A DNA stretch of 64,000 bases, taken from contig CBDBHZ010000013.1 of NCBI GenBank assembly GCA_965205905.1, positions 214,248-278,247 on the forward strand. The letters are read 5' to 3'. The notes beneath the pieces were generated by a model, which was not told the origin of the DNA, searched no databases, and saw only the letters and a list, made by a program, of their open reading frames with translations. The position numbers were made by a program, and so were the translations under genes. The DNA comes from JAHZMA01 sp965205905. GTDB taxonomy: Bacteria > Pseudomonadota > Alphaproteobacteria > JABAAW01 > JAHZMA01. Each line of letters opens with the position of its first letter. Positions within the stretch are counted from its first letter, which is position 1. This document shows positions 26,510-36,100 of this stretch, piece after piece.

Positions 26510-27118
26510 CTTTTTTAACATTCGCTATTCTATCATATGTTGTATTTATGGTGATAGAAAATAATGCTGTAATAGAAGCTGAAAAAATGGCAGAAGCTAG
26601 AAAAATTGAAAAAGCTCTGATAGCTGAAAAAATGATAGAAGCTAGAAAAATTGAAAAAGCTAATGTGCAAAATTTATTTGATAGACTTTTTACAGAAACG
26701 ATACGGTATACTTATGGGCTTGATTATGATACCGATATTCCAAAAGCAATTTTAAAATTAGAAAATTTAATTGCACAGGGTGCCAATCCAAATAAAAGAA
26801 TCATACACGCCGTGGATGGTAGTGGTTATGTGGATACACCTATATCTTATACTTTTCTTGCATGCAATAATGATAGTTATATAGATGATGCTGATGGTAG
26901 AAATTTTTATTTAGAAATTATAAAGTTATTGATTGATAATGGTGTGGATTGGAATGCTAAAAATTATTATGAGAGCGAAGATACTTCAGGAACAACAAAC
27001 TATTGCTGACACGCTCAAAAGAATGGAAGATGAAGCTGAAAAACGTAACCCAGAATGTATCGAAGTGCTAGCTTATGTCAAAAACCACCTCAAAGAAAAT
27101 AACATCATCATCGAATAA
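26485..27118 (+). CDS. Ankyrin-like secreted protein, paralogue 2 (frame interrupted near the end)
   Basis: Signal peptide MKLKHLTISFLTFAILSYVVF, then a charged linker with an internal duplication of an AEKMxEARKIEKA unit not present in paralogues 1 and 4. The shared core follows: LFDRLF, LENLIAQGANPNKR, TPISY and FYLEIIKLLIDNGVDWNAK. One extra A near 26997 causes a stop at 27007; the neighbouring frame supplies the expected TIADTLKRMEDE and AYVKNHLKENNIIIE to 27118. The linker repeat expansion suggests slippage-driven divergence among the paralogues. Confidence 0.75.
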
Positions 27119-27161
27119 TAACCGATTATTGGGGTTATTCGCAATCAGTGGTAACAGATAT

Positions 27162-27226
27162 TTGACAAACCTAATTCTATAACTTAATATGGTAAGATGA
27201 GAGTAAAATACCATCTTACCATATTT
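27162..27226 (+). promoter_or_regulatory. Promoter and start-codon-spanning inverted repeat, ankyrin-like gene 3
   Basis: TTGACA (27162-27167), 17-base spacer, TAATAT (27185-27190), six bases, ATG (27197). The 14-base arms AATATGGTAAGATG and CATCTTACCATATT are perfect, but the region between them is 12 bases instead of 9-10 and has diverged in sequence. Conservation of the arms despite a changed centre supports selection on the inverted repeat itself. Confidence 0.75.
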
Positions 27227-27802
27227 TTTTCACTATTCGCTATTCTAGCATATGTTGTATTATTGCCAGTCAAGAATATTAATGCAACTGAAGCTAGAAA
27301 AGCTAAGGCAATAGAAGCTGAGAGAATTGCAAAGGCTAGAGAAGCTGATGTGCAAACTTTTTATGAAATTTTTTTAGATATAACGCAAAGTGGTTATGGA
27401 ATTGATTCTGATATGTATACTGCAGAAACAATTTCAAGGTTAGAAACTTTAATTGCACAGGGTGTCAACCCAAACAGGAGTTTTGAACTCCCTAGTGACG
27501 GTTATGGAAAAGGCTTTGTTACACCTATATCTCATATACTTCTTACATGCACTAATGATAGGTACCTAAATGACGCTGATGATAGAAATTTTTATTTAGA
27601 GATTATAAAATTATTGATTGATAGCGGTGTGAAATGGAATGCTAAAAATTCTTATGATGGCTATCATTATGGTGAATCAGGTGAATCAACCATTGCCGAT
27701 AGCCTAAGATGGACAGAAGAGAACGCGCATAAACCAGACTGTCTCGAAGCGATAGATTATGTCAAAACCCACCTCAAAGAAAATAACATCACGCTAGAAT
27801 AA
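27197..27802 (+). CDS. Ankyrin-like secreted protein, paralogue 3
   Basis: 201 residues, frame intact, so the reference member of the array. Signal peptide MRVKYHLTIFFSLFAILAYVVLL, a short charged linker (ATEARKAKAIEAERIAKARE), then LETLIAQGVNPNRS, TPISHILLTC and FYLEIIKLLIDSGVKWNAK, ending YVKTHLKENNITLE. The two LI-xx-G-xxxN elements resemble degenerate ankyrin repeats. Exported or membrane-anchored, with the bulk of the protein outside the cytoplasm. Partner unknown. Confidence 0.8.
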   Translation: MRVKYHLTIFFSLFAILAYVVLLPVKNINATEARKAKAIEAERIAKAREADVQTFYEIFLDITQSGYGIDSDMYTAETISRLETLIAQGVNPNRSFELPSDGYGKGFVTPISHILLTCTNDRYLNDADDRNFYLEIIKLLIDSGVKWNAKNSYDGYHYGESGESTIADSLRWTEENAHKPDCLEAIDYVKTHLKENNITLE

Positions 27803-28013
27803 TAAAACCTCGCGGTTACTCAACACAAAAACCGTGCGTTTCTCATCACATTAATATATGGGGGCTTTGCGGTTTAGGTTTTATATATCAAGGGGGGGGG
27901 CGAACGCATTAATTTATGGGGGGCTTTGCGGCATACGCTTTGGCGGTTATGTCCGTAGGACAACCGCCACGCGATGACGCCCCCCATACCCCCCACCGCT
28001 GTGTTTAATACTC
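27803..28013. repeat. Nested palindromic intergenic repeat, copy 3 (double)
   Basis: Starts right after the stop of paralogue 3 with the same entry hairpin as copies 2 and 4. Two elements are nested: a partial ATATCAAGGGGGG arm, then a complete TATGGGGGGCTTTGCG...GACGCCCCCCATA palindrome. Its centre is GGCGGTT-ATGTCCGTAGGAC-AACCGCC, a self-complementary core different from that of copies 1, 2 and 5. It ends with CCGCTGTGTTTAATACT. Confidence 0.75.
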
Positions 28014-28052
28014 ATATCTAGCTTGCCTTGATAATTCTTACCTAAATAAAAT

Positions 28053-28115
28053 TTGACAAATTTTTTCCTATAACTTAATATGGTAAGATGAAATTAAAGC
28101 ATCTTACCATATTTT
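28053..28115 (+). promoter_or_regulatory. Promoter and start-codon-spanning inverted repeat, ankyrin-like gene 4
   Basis: TTGACA (28053-28058), 17-base spacer, TAATAT (28076-28081), GGTAAG, ATG (28088). Perfect 14-base arms AATATGGTAAGATG and CATCTTACCATATT cover the -10, the start codon and codons 5-8. This is the cleanest copy of the shared control region. Confidence 0.8.
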
Positions 28116-28651
28116 TTTCACTGTTAGCTATTCTAATATACGTTGTATTATTGCCAGTAAAAAATATCAATGCAACTGAAACTGAAAAAGCTGATGTGCA
28201 AAAATTATTTGATAGGCTTTTTACGAGAATCACGTATCTTAGTAGTGGGCTTAACCATAATATGGATATTGCAGAAGCAATCTTAAAATTAGAAAATTTA
28301 ATCGCACAGGGTGCCAACCCAAATAAGAACGTTAACTTCGGTGACGGAGATTATGGCTATTCATATACCCCTATATCTTATATATTTCTAACATGTGTTA
28401 CTGATTCTAGAACATATTATCCTGATGATAGAAATTTCTATTTAGATATTGTAAAATTATTACTTGATAATAATGTGGATTGGAATGCTAAAGATATTGA
28501 GCAGATATATGAAGGTGATTCAGACCAAATATCAACCATTGCTGATACGCTAATATGGGTGGAAGAGGATGTGCACAAACCAGAATGTCTTGAAGTGCTA
28601 GCTTACGTCAAAACCCACCTCAAAGAAAACAACATCGTAATAGAAGAATAA
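28088..28651 (+). CDS. Ankyrin-like secreted protein, paralogue 4
   Basis: 187 residues, intact. Signal peptide MKLKHLTIFFSLLAILIYVVLL, short linker, then LFDRLF, LENLIAQGANPNKN, TPISYIFLTC, FYLDIVKLLLDNNVDWNAK and the family terminus YVKTHLKENNIVIE. Closest in layout to paralogue 1 (no linker expansion). It is the last member of the array; the repeat and tRNA-Ala follow. Confidence 0.8.
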   Translation: MKLKHLTIFFSLLAILIYVVLLPVKNINATETEKADVQKLFDRLFTRITYLSSGLNHNMDIAEAILKLENLIAQGANPNKNVNFGDGDYGYSYTPISYIFLTCVTDSRTYYPDDRNFYLDIVKLLLDNNVDWNAKDIEQIYEGDSDQISTIADTLIWVEEDVHKPECLEVLAYVKTHLKENNIVIEE

Positions 28652-28985
28652 AACCTCGCGGTTGCTCAACACAAAAAACCGTGCGTGTCGCGATACATTA
28701 ATATATGGTGGGCTTTGCGGAGTTGGTTTATATATCAAGGGGGGTGCGGATTATGATTATTATTTAAGGGGGCGCGATGTGGCTTCTCGATGCGCGCTTG
28801 TCAAATTTATGTCCGTTGGACAATTTGCCAAGCAGACGCCTCTTGCCACTTGCCCCCTTAACAACCCCCGCTTGTGTGTAATACTCATAAGGTGCAACCC
28901 ACGATAACCCCCCCGCTGTATTTCAATATTAGCAGTGGCGTGGGTTTCGGTTACTCAATATAAAGGCGGTGCGTGTCGGGGGAGT
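28652..28985. repeat. Nested palindromic intergenic repeat, copy 4
   Basis: Long composite. The entry hairpin (CGCGGTT/AACCGTGCG) is followed by an ATCAAGGGGGGTGCGG half-arm and then a TTAAGGGGGC...GCCCCCTTAA palindrome. Its core contains CAAATT-TATGTCCGTTGGAC-AATTTG. A tail segment with CAAGCGGGGG-type and CAGCGGGGGG-type blocks resembles copy 1 inverted. The central core is nearly identical to that of copy 10 at 49.7 kb. Confidence 0.75.
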
Positions 28986-29005
28986 GCAATTCTAGCGGAT
29001 AAATA

Positions 29006-29078
29006 TGGAGCCGGACGGGATCGAACCGACGACCTCCTGCTTGCAAAGCAGGCGCTCTACCGATTGAGCTACGGCCCC
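29006..29078 (-). tRNA. tRNA-Ala (anticodon TGC)
   Basis: Read on the minus strand it begins GGGGCCGTAGCTCA and ends CGGCTCC plus discriminator A. Anticodon stem CCTGC/GCAGG encloses loop TTTGCAA (anticodon at 29043-29045). T-loop GGTTCGATCC is present. 73 bases; CCA is not encoded. A 15-base sequence, GCAATTCTAGCGGAT, that recurs near other repeats lies immediately downstream of the tRNA 3' end. Confidence 0.97.
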
Positions 29079-29261
29079 ATTTATCTTCACGCTGGATACT
29101 TATACATCATTGCGTGACTAGCGGAGAGTAATGTAATGCGGTTTGATTAATAATGCAAGTAAAAAATAACATGGAATGATTTTTGCATAGATAGAATCAC
29201 AGATTATCGGCATTAAAAAAACACCAACCGCCGATAGCACCATAACATTCTGGAGGAAAAT

Positions 29262-29879
29262 ATGCAGAATCATTACAGCCATAAAGCTGAGACTTTTTTC
29301 AATGATGGTATCATCAAACAACGCGATAGCAAGCATGACGAGGCGATTTTATATTTCAGCCAAGCGTTAGATATGTGCGTCCACGATACCAAAGATACTT
29401 CTGATATTTATTTTTGTAGGGGCTTAAGCCATGCCGAAATGCGCCGATATGAAGAATCGCTTACCGATTTTGATGCCGCCATTAAGCTAGATGATAGCCA
29501 TTATCGCAGCTATGGTTGGCGTGGGATTGCGTGGTATAACCTTAATAATTACATCAATGCGTTAGAAGATTTTGATGCCGCCCTTGCGCTGAACCCTAAT
29601 TTCACCAGCATATATCAATATCGCGGTAGAACCAAGACCTATCTGGGCGATGATGAGGGCGCGGTATATGATTGGGACAAAGTGATTAAACACAGCCCGA
29701 ATGATGCCGAAGCCTTTTACAGGCGCGGACTTGCCAATGCGATGATGGGGCATCATTATCAGGCATTGCGCGATTTATACACCGCCAAACGCTATGGCAA
29801 TCCATCAAGCTCGCAACTGATTAAACAGATTGAATTTACCACCGATAATATTTACCGCATCATTAGCGCAGCGGCATGA
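29262..29879 (+). CDS. Tetratricopeptide repeat protein
   Basis: 205 residues with about four TPR units: AEMRRYEESLTDFDAAIKLDD, YNLNNYINALEDFDAALALNP, YLGDDEGAVYDWDKVIKHSP and AMMGHHYQALRDLYTAKRYG, preceded by a partial one. No signal peptide or membrane span, so a cytosolic protein-interaction scaffold. A strong GGAGG lies before the ATG. The 3' end overlaps the convergent bolA-like gene by 17 bases. Confidence 0.85.
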   Translation: MQNHYSHKAETFFNDGIIKQRDSKHDEAILYFSQALDMCVHDTKDTSDIYFCRGLSHAEMRRYEESLTDFDAAIKLDDSHYRSYGWRGIAWYNLNNYINALEDFDAALALNPNFTSIYQYRGRTKTYLGDDEGAVYDWDKVIKHSPNDAEAFYRRGLANAMMGHHYQALRDLYTAKRYGNPSSSQLIKQIEFTTDNIYRIISAAA

Positions 29880-30195
29880 TATTTTGTTGCTTGGCTTGGT
29901 CGGGCGTTAATGCGCTGATAGTTAATGCGTGCAATGGTGAGCTATCAAACAAATCACCTAGCGCGTCGAATATCGCGCGTTGCCGTGCCACCCGTGAGAG
30001 TTCGGCAAATTCTTCGCTAACAATCACCAATTTGTAATGGGTGTTGTTATGTTGCTTGGCTTCCTCATTATGCCCTGCATGTTGATGCGATTGATTTTCT
30101 AGCGCGATATGCGTCACGTCAAAATGTTGCGTGAGTAGGGCGGTGATAGCCTCTGCACCAGAATCGTTATGCGGATATTGTGTGTCTTGAGTCAT
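29863..30195 (-). CDS. BolA family protein
   Basis: 110 residues. BolA fold landmarks: LLTQHFDVTHIALENQSHQHAGH (with the metal-cluster-relevant His region), HYKLVIVSEEFAELSRVARQRAIFDALGDLF, and a C-terminal LHALTISALTPDQ. Family members work with monothiol glutaredoxins in iron-sulfur or iron handling. Convergent with the TPR gene. The 209 bases upstream hold only an imperfect AACCCCG/CGGGGTT inverted repeat and no gene. Confidence 0.88.
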   Translation of the reverse strand: MTQDTQYPHNDSGAEAITALLTQHFDVTHIALENQSHQHAGHNEEAKQHNNTHYKLVIVSEEFAELSRVARQRAIFDALGDLFDSSPLHALTISALTPDQAKQQNIMPLR

Positions 30196-30404
30196 TTTGT
30201 GCCTTTTATGCTTTTATATATTATGAAACCCCGCCTCAACTTAACAGCACCCTCTAAGGGGTTTTGCCTATAAGCATAGACGGGGTTATGTTGTCCCCTT
30301 GCTGAATTGTCTCCATCCAACGGGGTTGCCTTTTAAGAGGGTGTGCCTTTTAAGAGGCTGCACATTATTATGTGTGCGTTTTATGCACTATCCATCAGGC
30401 ATCA

Positions 30405-30797
30405 TCAGGCAACGGGAGTGCCTAACCTAACGGATTCATGCTTAATCAGTTCATGCGAGCGTTTCAGGGCGCGGTATAATTGCCCGCCACTTATCATGTC
30501 GCGTATTTCTTCTATCAGCGGTGCTGCGCTTGCCGCCGCTTGTATGTATGAAGTTAAATATTTATCGCAAATATTCAGATAATCGGCGCGCATATCCTCA
30601 AACATATAGGCGCATTGTAGCGAGTAATATACCAGACGCGCGGGCGTTTTGGCATCTTCTTCTTGCATAATTTCTTTACGGCGCAAAATATCGGCACGGT
30701 TATGAACCACCAAAATTGTTGCATCGCCACCATTTTCTAAAACAGCACCATTGATAATGAGTTTATCATTTGCGGGTAATTTAATGCGTAACGGCAT
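30405..30797 (-). CDS. flbT: Flagellar biosynthesis regulator FlbT
   Basis: 130 residues: LRIKLPANDKLIINGAVLEN at the start, then VVHNRADILRRKEIMQEEDAKTPARLVYYSLQCAYM, the FlbT pattern. In Caulobacter and relatives FlbT binds the flagellin mRNA leader and controls flagellin translation. Here it stands alone: no flaF, flagellin or other flagellar gene is within the window. The 273 bases upstream to rlmB hold no gene I can see. Confidence 0.85.
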   Translation of the reverse strand: MPLRIKLPANDKLIINGAVLENGGDATILVVHNRADILRRKEIMQEEDAKTPARLVYYSLQCAYMFEDMRADYLNICDKYLTSYIQAAASAAPLIEEIRDMISGGQLYRALKRSHELIKHESVRLGTPVA

Positions 30798-31070
30798 GTG
30801 AAACCTTTCATATTGCGTTTTTCACGGCTAAAGAGGAGAACTCTTCACCATTTATTAAATGCTTAGGCGATTTTACGGCATGTTACCATGTCAATGCATA
30901 TCATGCTAATCTTGAAACAAGATTGCTCGATGAGTATCAACGCGAATTTGCGATTCTGGTTACCTTTTAAATTGCTTCTGCATCAAGGATTTTGTTGCAT
31001 TTCTTACAACATGGCTTATTGTAGCAGAAGATGATGGGTATGTCTAGCACTAAATTGAGGTAATTGCAAA

Positions 31071-31835
31071 ATGGCTTATAAAATATGGTTTTACGGTAAA
31101 CATGCGGTGCGTGCCGCATTGGCGAATAAACGGCGCAAGAAGCTACAGCTTTGCTATTGTGGCAAGCCAGAGGCGGATATTGCGGTATTGGCGAAGGCGG
31201 CAGGGGTTGGCATGAAGTCGCTAGACCCGAAGCAGTTGAACGCTTTATTGAGCGATAAGCAAGATAAAAATGCGGTTGGTGGCAAAATCATTCATCAGAA
31301 TATCGCGCTTGAGGTGGAGAGCCTACCCCCTTATCACATTGAAGAAATCATCACGCCGACTGACCAACCTTGCTTGCTTTTATTGTTGGATAGGCTAGAT
31401 AATGTGCAGAATATCGGGGCTATCTTGCGTAGTGCATATCTGTTGGGGGTTGATGCGGTGCTTGCCGAAGATTGGCAAGAAAGCGCGCATTTGGCACGGG
31501 CATCGGCGGGGGCGTTAGAATCGGTGAAGCTGGTGAGTTGCGGCAATATCGCGCAGATGATGGAACGGCTGAAAAAGAGCGAGTTTTGGGTGGCGGGTTT
31601 GGATATGCAAGGCGATGATATTGCTGATTTCACGCCTGCCACACGGCAATTATTGGTGATGGGCAACGAAGAAAAGGGCTTACATCGCTTGGTGAAAGAA
31701 AAATGCGATTTTCTGTGCCGTATCCCGATTAATGACCAAAAAACCCCGCACGCACCCGAAAGTTTAAACGTCTCGGTGAGTGCTGGCATCGCTTTATATC
31801 TGATAGGGCAAAAATTTATGAAAAAAAACTTGTAA
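31071..31835 (+). CDS. rlmB: 23S rRNA (guanosine-2'-O)-methyltransferase RlmB-like
   Basis: 254 residues of the SpoU/TrmH superfamily. An N-terminal substrate-binding domain begins IWFYGKHAVRAAL. The three family motifs follow: LDRLDNVQNIGAILRSA, VMGNEEKGLHRLVKEKCD and LNVSVSAGIALYLI, forming the trefoil-knot SAM site. It probably methylates G2251 of 23S rRNA; other SpoU targets are possible. It lies just upstream of tRNA-Phe. Confidence 0.88.
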   Translation: MAYKIWFYGKHAVRAALANKRRKKLQLCYCGKPEADIAVLAKAAGVGMKSLDPKQLNALLSDKQDKNAVGGKIIHQNIALEVESLPPYHIEEIITPTDQPCLLLLLDRLDNVQNIGAILRSAYLLGVDAVLAEDWQESAHLARASAGALESVKLVSCGNIAQMMERLKKSEFWVAGLDMQGDDIADFTPATRQLLVMGNEEKGLHRLVKEKCDFLCRIPINDQKTPHAPESLNVSVSAGIALYLIGQKFMKKNL

Positions 31836-31904
31836 AATCTTTTATCAGGCATTATAGATAACGGCAAGATATTAAATGCTGATATTAAAAGCATGAAATA
31901 GCAC

Positions 31905-31977
<73 letters not shown>

Positions 31978-31979
31978 TT

Positions 31980-32145
31980 TCGTCCGCTAGAATTTTAGCA
32001 AAGCTAAAATTCGCTAGCAAGGGGTTTTGCGAAGTTGGTTTTATCTATCAAGGGGGGTGCGAACGCGCTTTATCGGTCGCGAGACTTACGTCCGCTCCCT
32101 TGCGCATACCCCCCTTGATAATCCCCCCGCTATACTCAACACTGA
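31980..32145. repeat. Nested palindromic intergenic repeat, copy 5 (cleanest inner palindrome)
   Basis: Starts with a palindrome GCTAGAATTTTAGC-AAA-GCTAAAATTCGCTAGC adjoining tRNA-Phe. The perfect 13-base arms TATCAAGGGGGGT (32046-32058) and ACCCCCCTTGATA (32108-32120) enclose GCG pairs and the core GGTCGCGAGACTTACGTCCG. It ends with ATAATCCCCCCGC. This is the best template for defining the family. Confidence 0.8.
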
Positions 32146-32228
32146 CTGAGGATACTGACGCAAGGAACGCTCTTGACCCACCGCTTTTTATCCGCTAGTA
32201 TGGCTGTTCTATTAATGGAGATGATGGT

Positions 32229-33068
32229 ATGAGGCGTGGTTTATTTTCTAAATATACAGTGATAGCCCTGCTGTTATGGGGGCTGATTGGCTGCAGCGAT
32301 ATTTCGCAACCCCAAGCAAGTGATACAGATATTGCCGCGATTGATAGGCATTATGTTCAGATAGAAGGGCTTGGCAAATTATCGTATTTAATGGCGGGCG
32401 AACAGAGCGGCGAACAGGGTGCGGATAGAATTATTTTTGTGCATGGCACGCCCGGCGATGCCAATAATTGGGTTGATTTTTTACTGAACCCTTTAGCAGG
32501 TTTTGAATTTATCGCTATTGACCGCCCGGGTTTTGGGGAATCAACCCCCGAACAAGCGGTGGTTAGTTTGGCAATGCAGGCAGAGCTAATCCATGCGTTG
32601 CGCGCACCTACAGGTAAAAAAACCTATTTGGTGGGGCATTCGTTGGGTGGCCCGTTGGCGTTACGGGCAATCATGGATATGCCTGAACTCTATGCAGGTG
32701 CGGTGATTGCCGCAGGTTCTATCGACCCTGATTTGGAAAAAATCCATTTTCTACAGCCCATTGCCAAAATACGGCCGTTTCGCTGGCTGTTGCCGAATCA
32801 TCTTCATAACAGCAATTTAGAATTGTTGGGGCATGAAGCAGAATTAGCAAAAATTGTCCCGCATTTAGATGCAATGCAAACCCCAATTGTGATTATTCAT
32901 GGCACGGAAGATAAGCTAGTGCCTTACGAAAATGCGGAATATTTGGCACAGAATTATGGTGGCAAATATGAAATGATGACCCTGCATGGCAATAACCACT
33001 TTTTACCGTGGAACGCCAAAGCCGATATGGATAAAGCGATTGCGTTAATGCTGGAAACTGCCCATTAA
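32229..33068 (+). CDS. Alpha/beta-hydrolase lipoprotein
   Basis: 279 residues. The lipoprotein signal ends LIGC (Cys22). The hydrolase fold shows the oxyanion-type FVHGTPGDANNW, DRPGFGEST, the nucleophile elbow GHSLGGPLALRA, and later VIIHGTEDKLVP and a catalytic-His candidate in GNNHFLPW. Predicted to be membrane-anchored on the periplasmic side. Substrate unknown. Frame intact. Confidence 0.85.
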   Translation: MRRGLFSKYTVIALLLWGLIGCSDISQPQASDTDIAAIDRHYVQIEGLGKLSYLMAGEQSGEQGADRIIFVHGTPGDANNWVDFLLNPLAGFEFIAIDRPGFGESTPEQAVVSLAMQAELIHALRAPTGKKTYLVGHSLGGPLALRAIMDMPELYAGAVIAAGSIDPDLEKIHFLQPIAKIRPFRWLLPNHLHNSNLELLGHEAELAKIVPHLDAMQTPIVIIHGTEDKLVPYENAEYLAQNYGGKYEMMTLHGNNHFLPWNAKADMDKAIALMLETAH

Positions 33069-33173
33069 TATCCGCTCACAATGGCAAAGCCCCCGCATCA
33101 TTAATGCTCTTTACAACCTCATCTCAACACGCTATAGTAACCCTGTATATAACGAATCAATAGGAGACAACCC

Positions 33174-36100
33174 ATGAAAAACTTTATTTTACTCGCCATA
33201 CTATCATTCACCCTAACGGCTTGCACTGGCAGTTCTGACGGTGGTGATACCCCTGCCGCCAATGCCAACACCAATCCGATTATTACTGAAACGCCGATGG
33301 ATATACCGATGGAAACGCCCCCGCCAAATTTGGAAAACCGTAACGGTCTAACCAGCTTTGAAGATACCGAACGTAATGAAAAAGAGGTTATCCTCAACAT
33401 CGATTCGCTGGTGCAAATCACCAAGCCTACTGCCGCTAACGTTAACATCTTAAACCAGAATATCAGCGGTGGTCTTGTTGATTTTGCTTATGATGAAAGC
33501 GGTGATTTTGTTGCCGAAAGCATTAAAGTCAAGCTTAGTAATATCACCTATCAGCTTGCCGATGATGCCCCTGTTACAGGTAACACGAACGTCTATCAAG
33601 GCACTAGCACGCCAACCTGCGAGCCTGAAGGTTGCGATGCCCCTACTGAACTGCGTTTCACCAGAAATACTAATTTCGGTGACGATACCACTCCAAATTA
33701 TATGGTGGCTTTGCAATGGAAAGTGGAACATGATGATTATGATGCGTTCGGCTTTGGCGTTGCGGGTTTTGATACTGTGGCTGCTTCTATTCAAAAAACT
33801 GGTGGCACTAGCTTCACGGGCAAAGGTTGGGGCAATTACAGCGATAGCACTGTTGGCGGTGAAACTGCTAATCAAAACATTTTCTTTAACATCGAAGCCA
33901 TAGTTGATTTTGCCAACCGCAATGTAACACTGGCAAGCAACAGCAGTTGCGATTCTACTTATGATTGCGCCGTTAATTCTGGTCCAGATCGCCGTCATCT
34001 CAATTTCACGGGCAATCTAACCTATAATGCAGGAACGAATCAGCTGAGTTTCGCCAATGTTACCACCACAGATAACGCGCTTACAGGCTCGGCTTCTGCC
34101 AAATTTTACGGCATAGATGATGCCACCACCACAAATATTAACGAAAACGCCATCGAATTCGGCGGCACATTCAATCTCAGAAACGCAACCTTAGGCTATG
34201 TCGGCTATTTCGGCGCAAATCGCGGTTATGTTATTAAGGCAACGGGTGATGATGTTGTAACGACTACTGACGGCACTGCCCCCGAATTGAACGTAAACAC
34301 CCTAGCAAACTTTACCGATTCGACTAAAAATGGCACAACGGGCAATGCTTTATCTGCCAATTTCGTGCAAATAACCAGAAATTCTGTGGATAAGTCTATC
34401 AATAACGATATTTTCACCGATGGCGTGGTCGTGTTTGATTATAACGGTAGCAATTTTGCAACCTCAGGCACACCGCTCACTCTCTATTTGGGTGAGAGGA
34501 AATATTGGGCAACAACGTCAAATGCTTCAAATGTTAGCACGCGTATTAATTCTAATACGAGCACAAATATGAGCAACGATAGCGACGTTCCTGAAAATCT
34601 TTATTTCAGCATAGATGATTTTGGCTTTACCGCAGATTATATGGCGCTCGCTTACTATAATGTGGTGGGGGCAGGTTATGCTAGTGAAGGCTTTGGCATT
34701 GCGGGTTTTGCAACTGCAACCCCGCTCACCTCTGGCACAAACATTTTCACGGGCGCAGGTTGGGGGACTTATTCTGATAATGATGCCAATATCGACACGA
34801 AATTTACTATTAACGCCACGGTTAATTTCGGCTTACGCACAGTAGTGTTAGAAAGCACAGGCACTTGCGTCTCTACCGATTGCACAGGCTTAGCGCGTGC
34901 TGACCTTAATTTCACTGGCACGCTAGTATATATTGATAACATCAACGCGCTTGCTAGCACAGAAAATGGCATCACCACCGCAGGCGGTGATTATATGGTT
35001 GGGTCTGATACATTCACCACCGCCTCACTTTCAGGCTATGCAACTGCCAAATTCTACGGGCCACAATCCAACGAACTCGGCGGCACATTCAGCCTAACAA
35101 ACCCAACCGCAGGCTATGTCGGATTCTTCGGCGCATCACCTTATAGCATTGTTGTTCCCGCAGATGCAGTTGTTACCGCTGAGACGATTGAAGGCGTTAA
35201 TTTGGTAGGAATAGATAATTCAGTGGGATTTACAGGCTTTAACGATTCTACGCGTGGCACTTCAGGAAAAACCAGTAATAACCTCAATATCGATAATTTA
35301 GTCCGAATCACTGATGATAGTAGCAATAAAGCCATCACGCTTGATTCCGTAACAAACGCTCTTACCTATTTTACATATGAGAGTGGGGGTGGAGCTGATT
35401 TTTACGATAGTTCAAGTGGTGGCACATTTGCATTATATCTTGAGAACACACGCTATAGTTCAACAAGTGCTGATGGAGATGCGAACACACTCACAGCAGG
35501 TGGGGTTATAGGTAACACCAACATCAACAACTTCGAACTCAATCGTGGCAGTAATGCCGCTAATGATATATTCGGCTTTACCGCTGATTACCTCGCGCTG
35601 ATAAGTTGGGATGAAATCACTTCGGATGCGACCACATACGGCTATGGCATTACAGGCTATGAAACGGTTAGCATTGCCACCAAACTTGCCACCAAATTTG
35701 TTGGTAAAGGGCATGGGCGTTACCAAAATGTTGATGGCACGAAATCATCAACTTTGTTTGATACCACCATCGATGTTGATTTCGTGAATAAAACACTGGA
35801 TTTCAAAGCTGAAAACACATGTATTTCAGGCTCTGATTGTTTAGGTGATAATTTACTGACGCATCTTGATTTTGACGGTGAGCAATTAACTTATGATAAT
35901 ACTGTCAATAATCTTATCATCACAATCGCCACCGCAGATGATGTGCTTACAGGCACAGCCGATGCCAAATTTTACGGTGCAAGCAGTAACGAAATAGGTG
36001 GCACATTCAAACTGAGTAATAATCAGGTGGCTTATGGTGGCGCATTCGGCACGCATCGCTATAGCTTTAAGAACACAACAACTGCCACCGATACCACCAT

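Noticed and set aside
28662..28907. 81-codon open frame after ankyrin-like gene 4
   Set aside because: It lies entirely inside repeat copy 4 and overlaps no conserved pattern.
30196..30404. Imperfect AACCCCG/CGGGGTT inverted repeat between bolA and flbT as a terminator
   Set aside because: The loop is long, there is no T run in either direction, and the surrounding short direct repeats (GCCTTTTAAGAGG) make the fold ambiguous.
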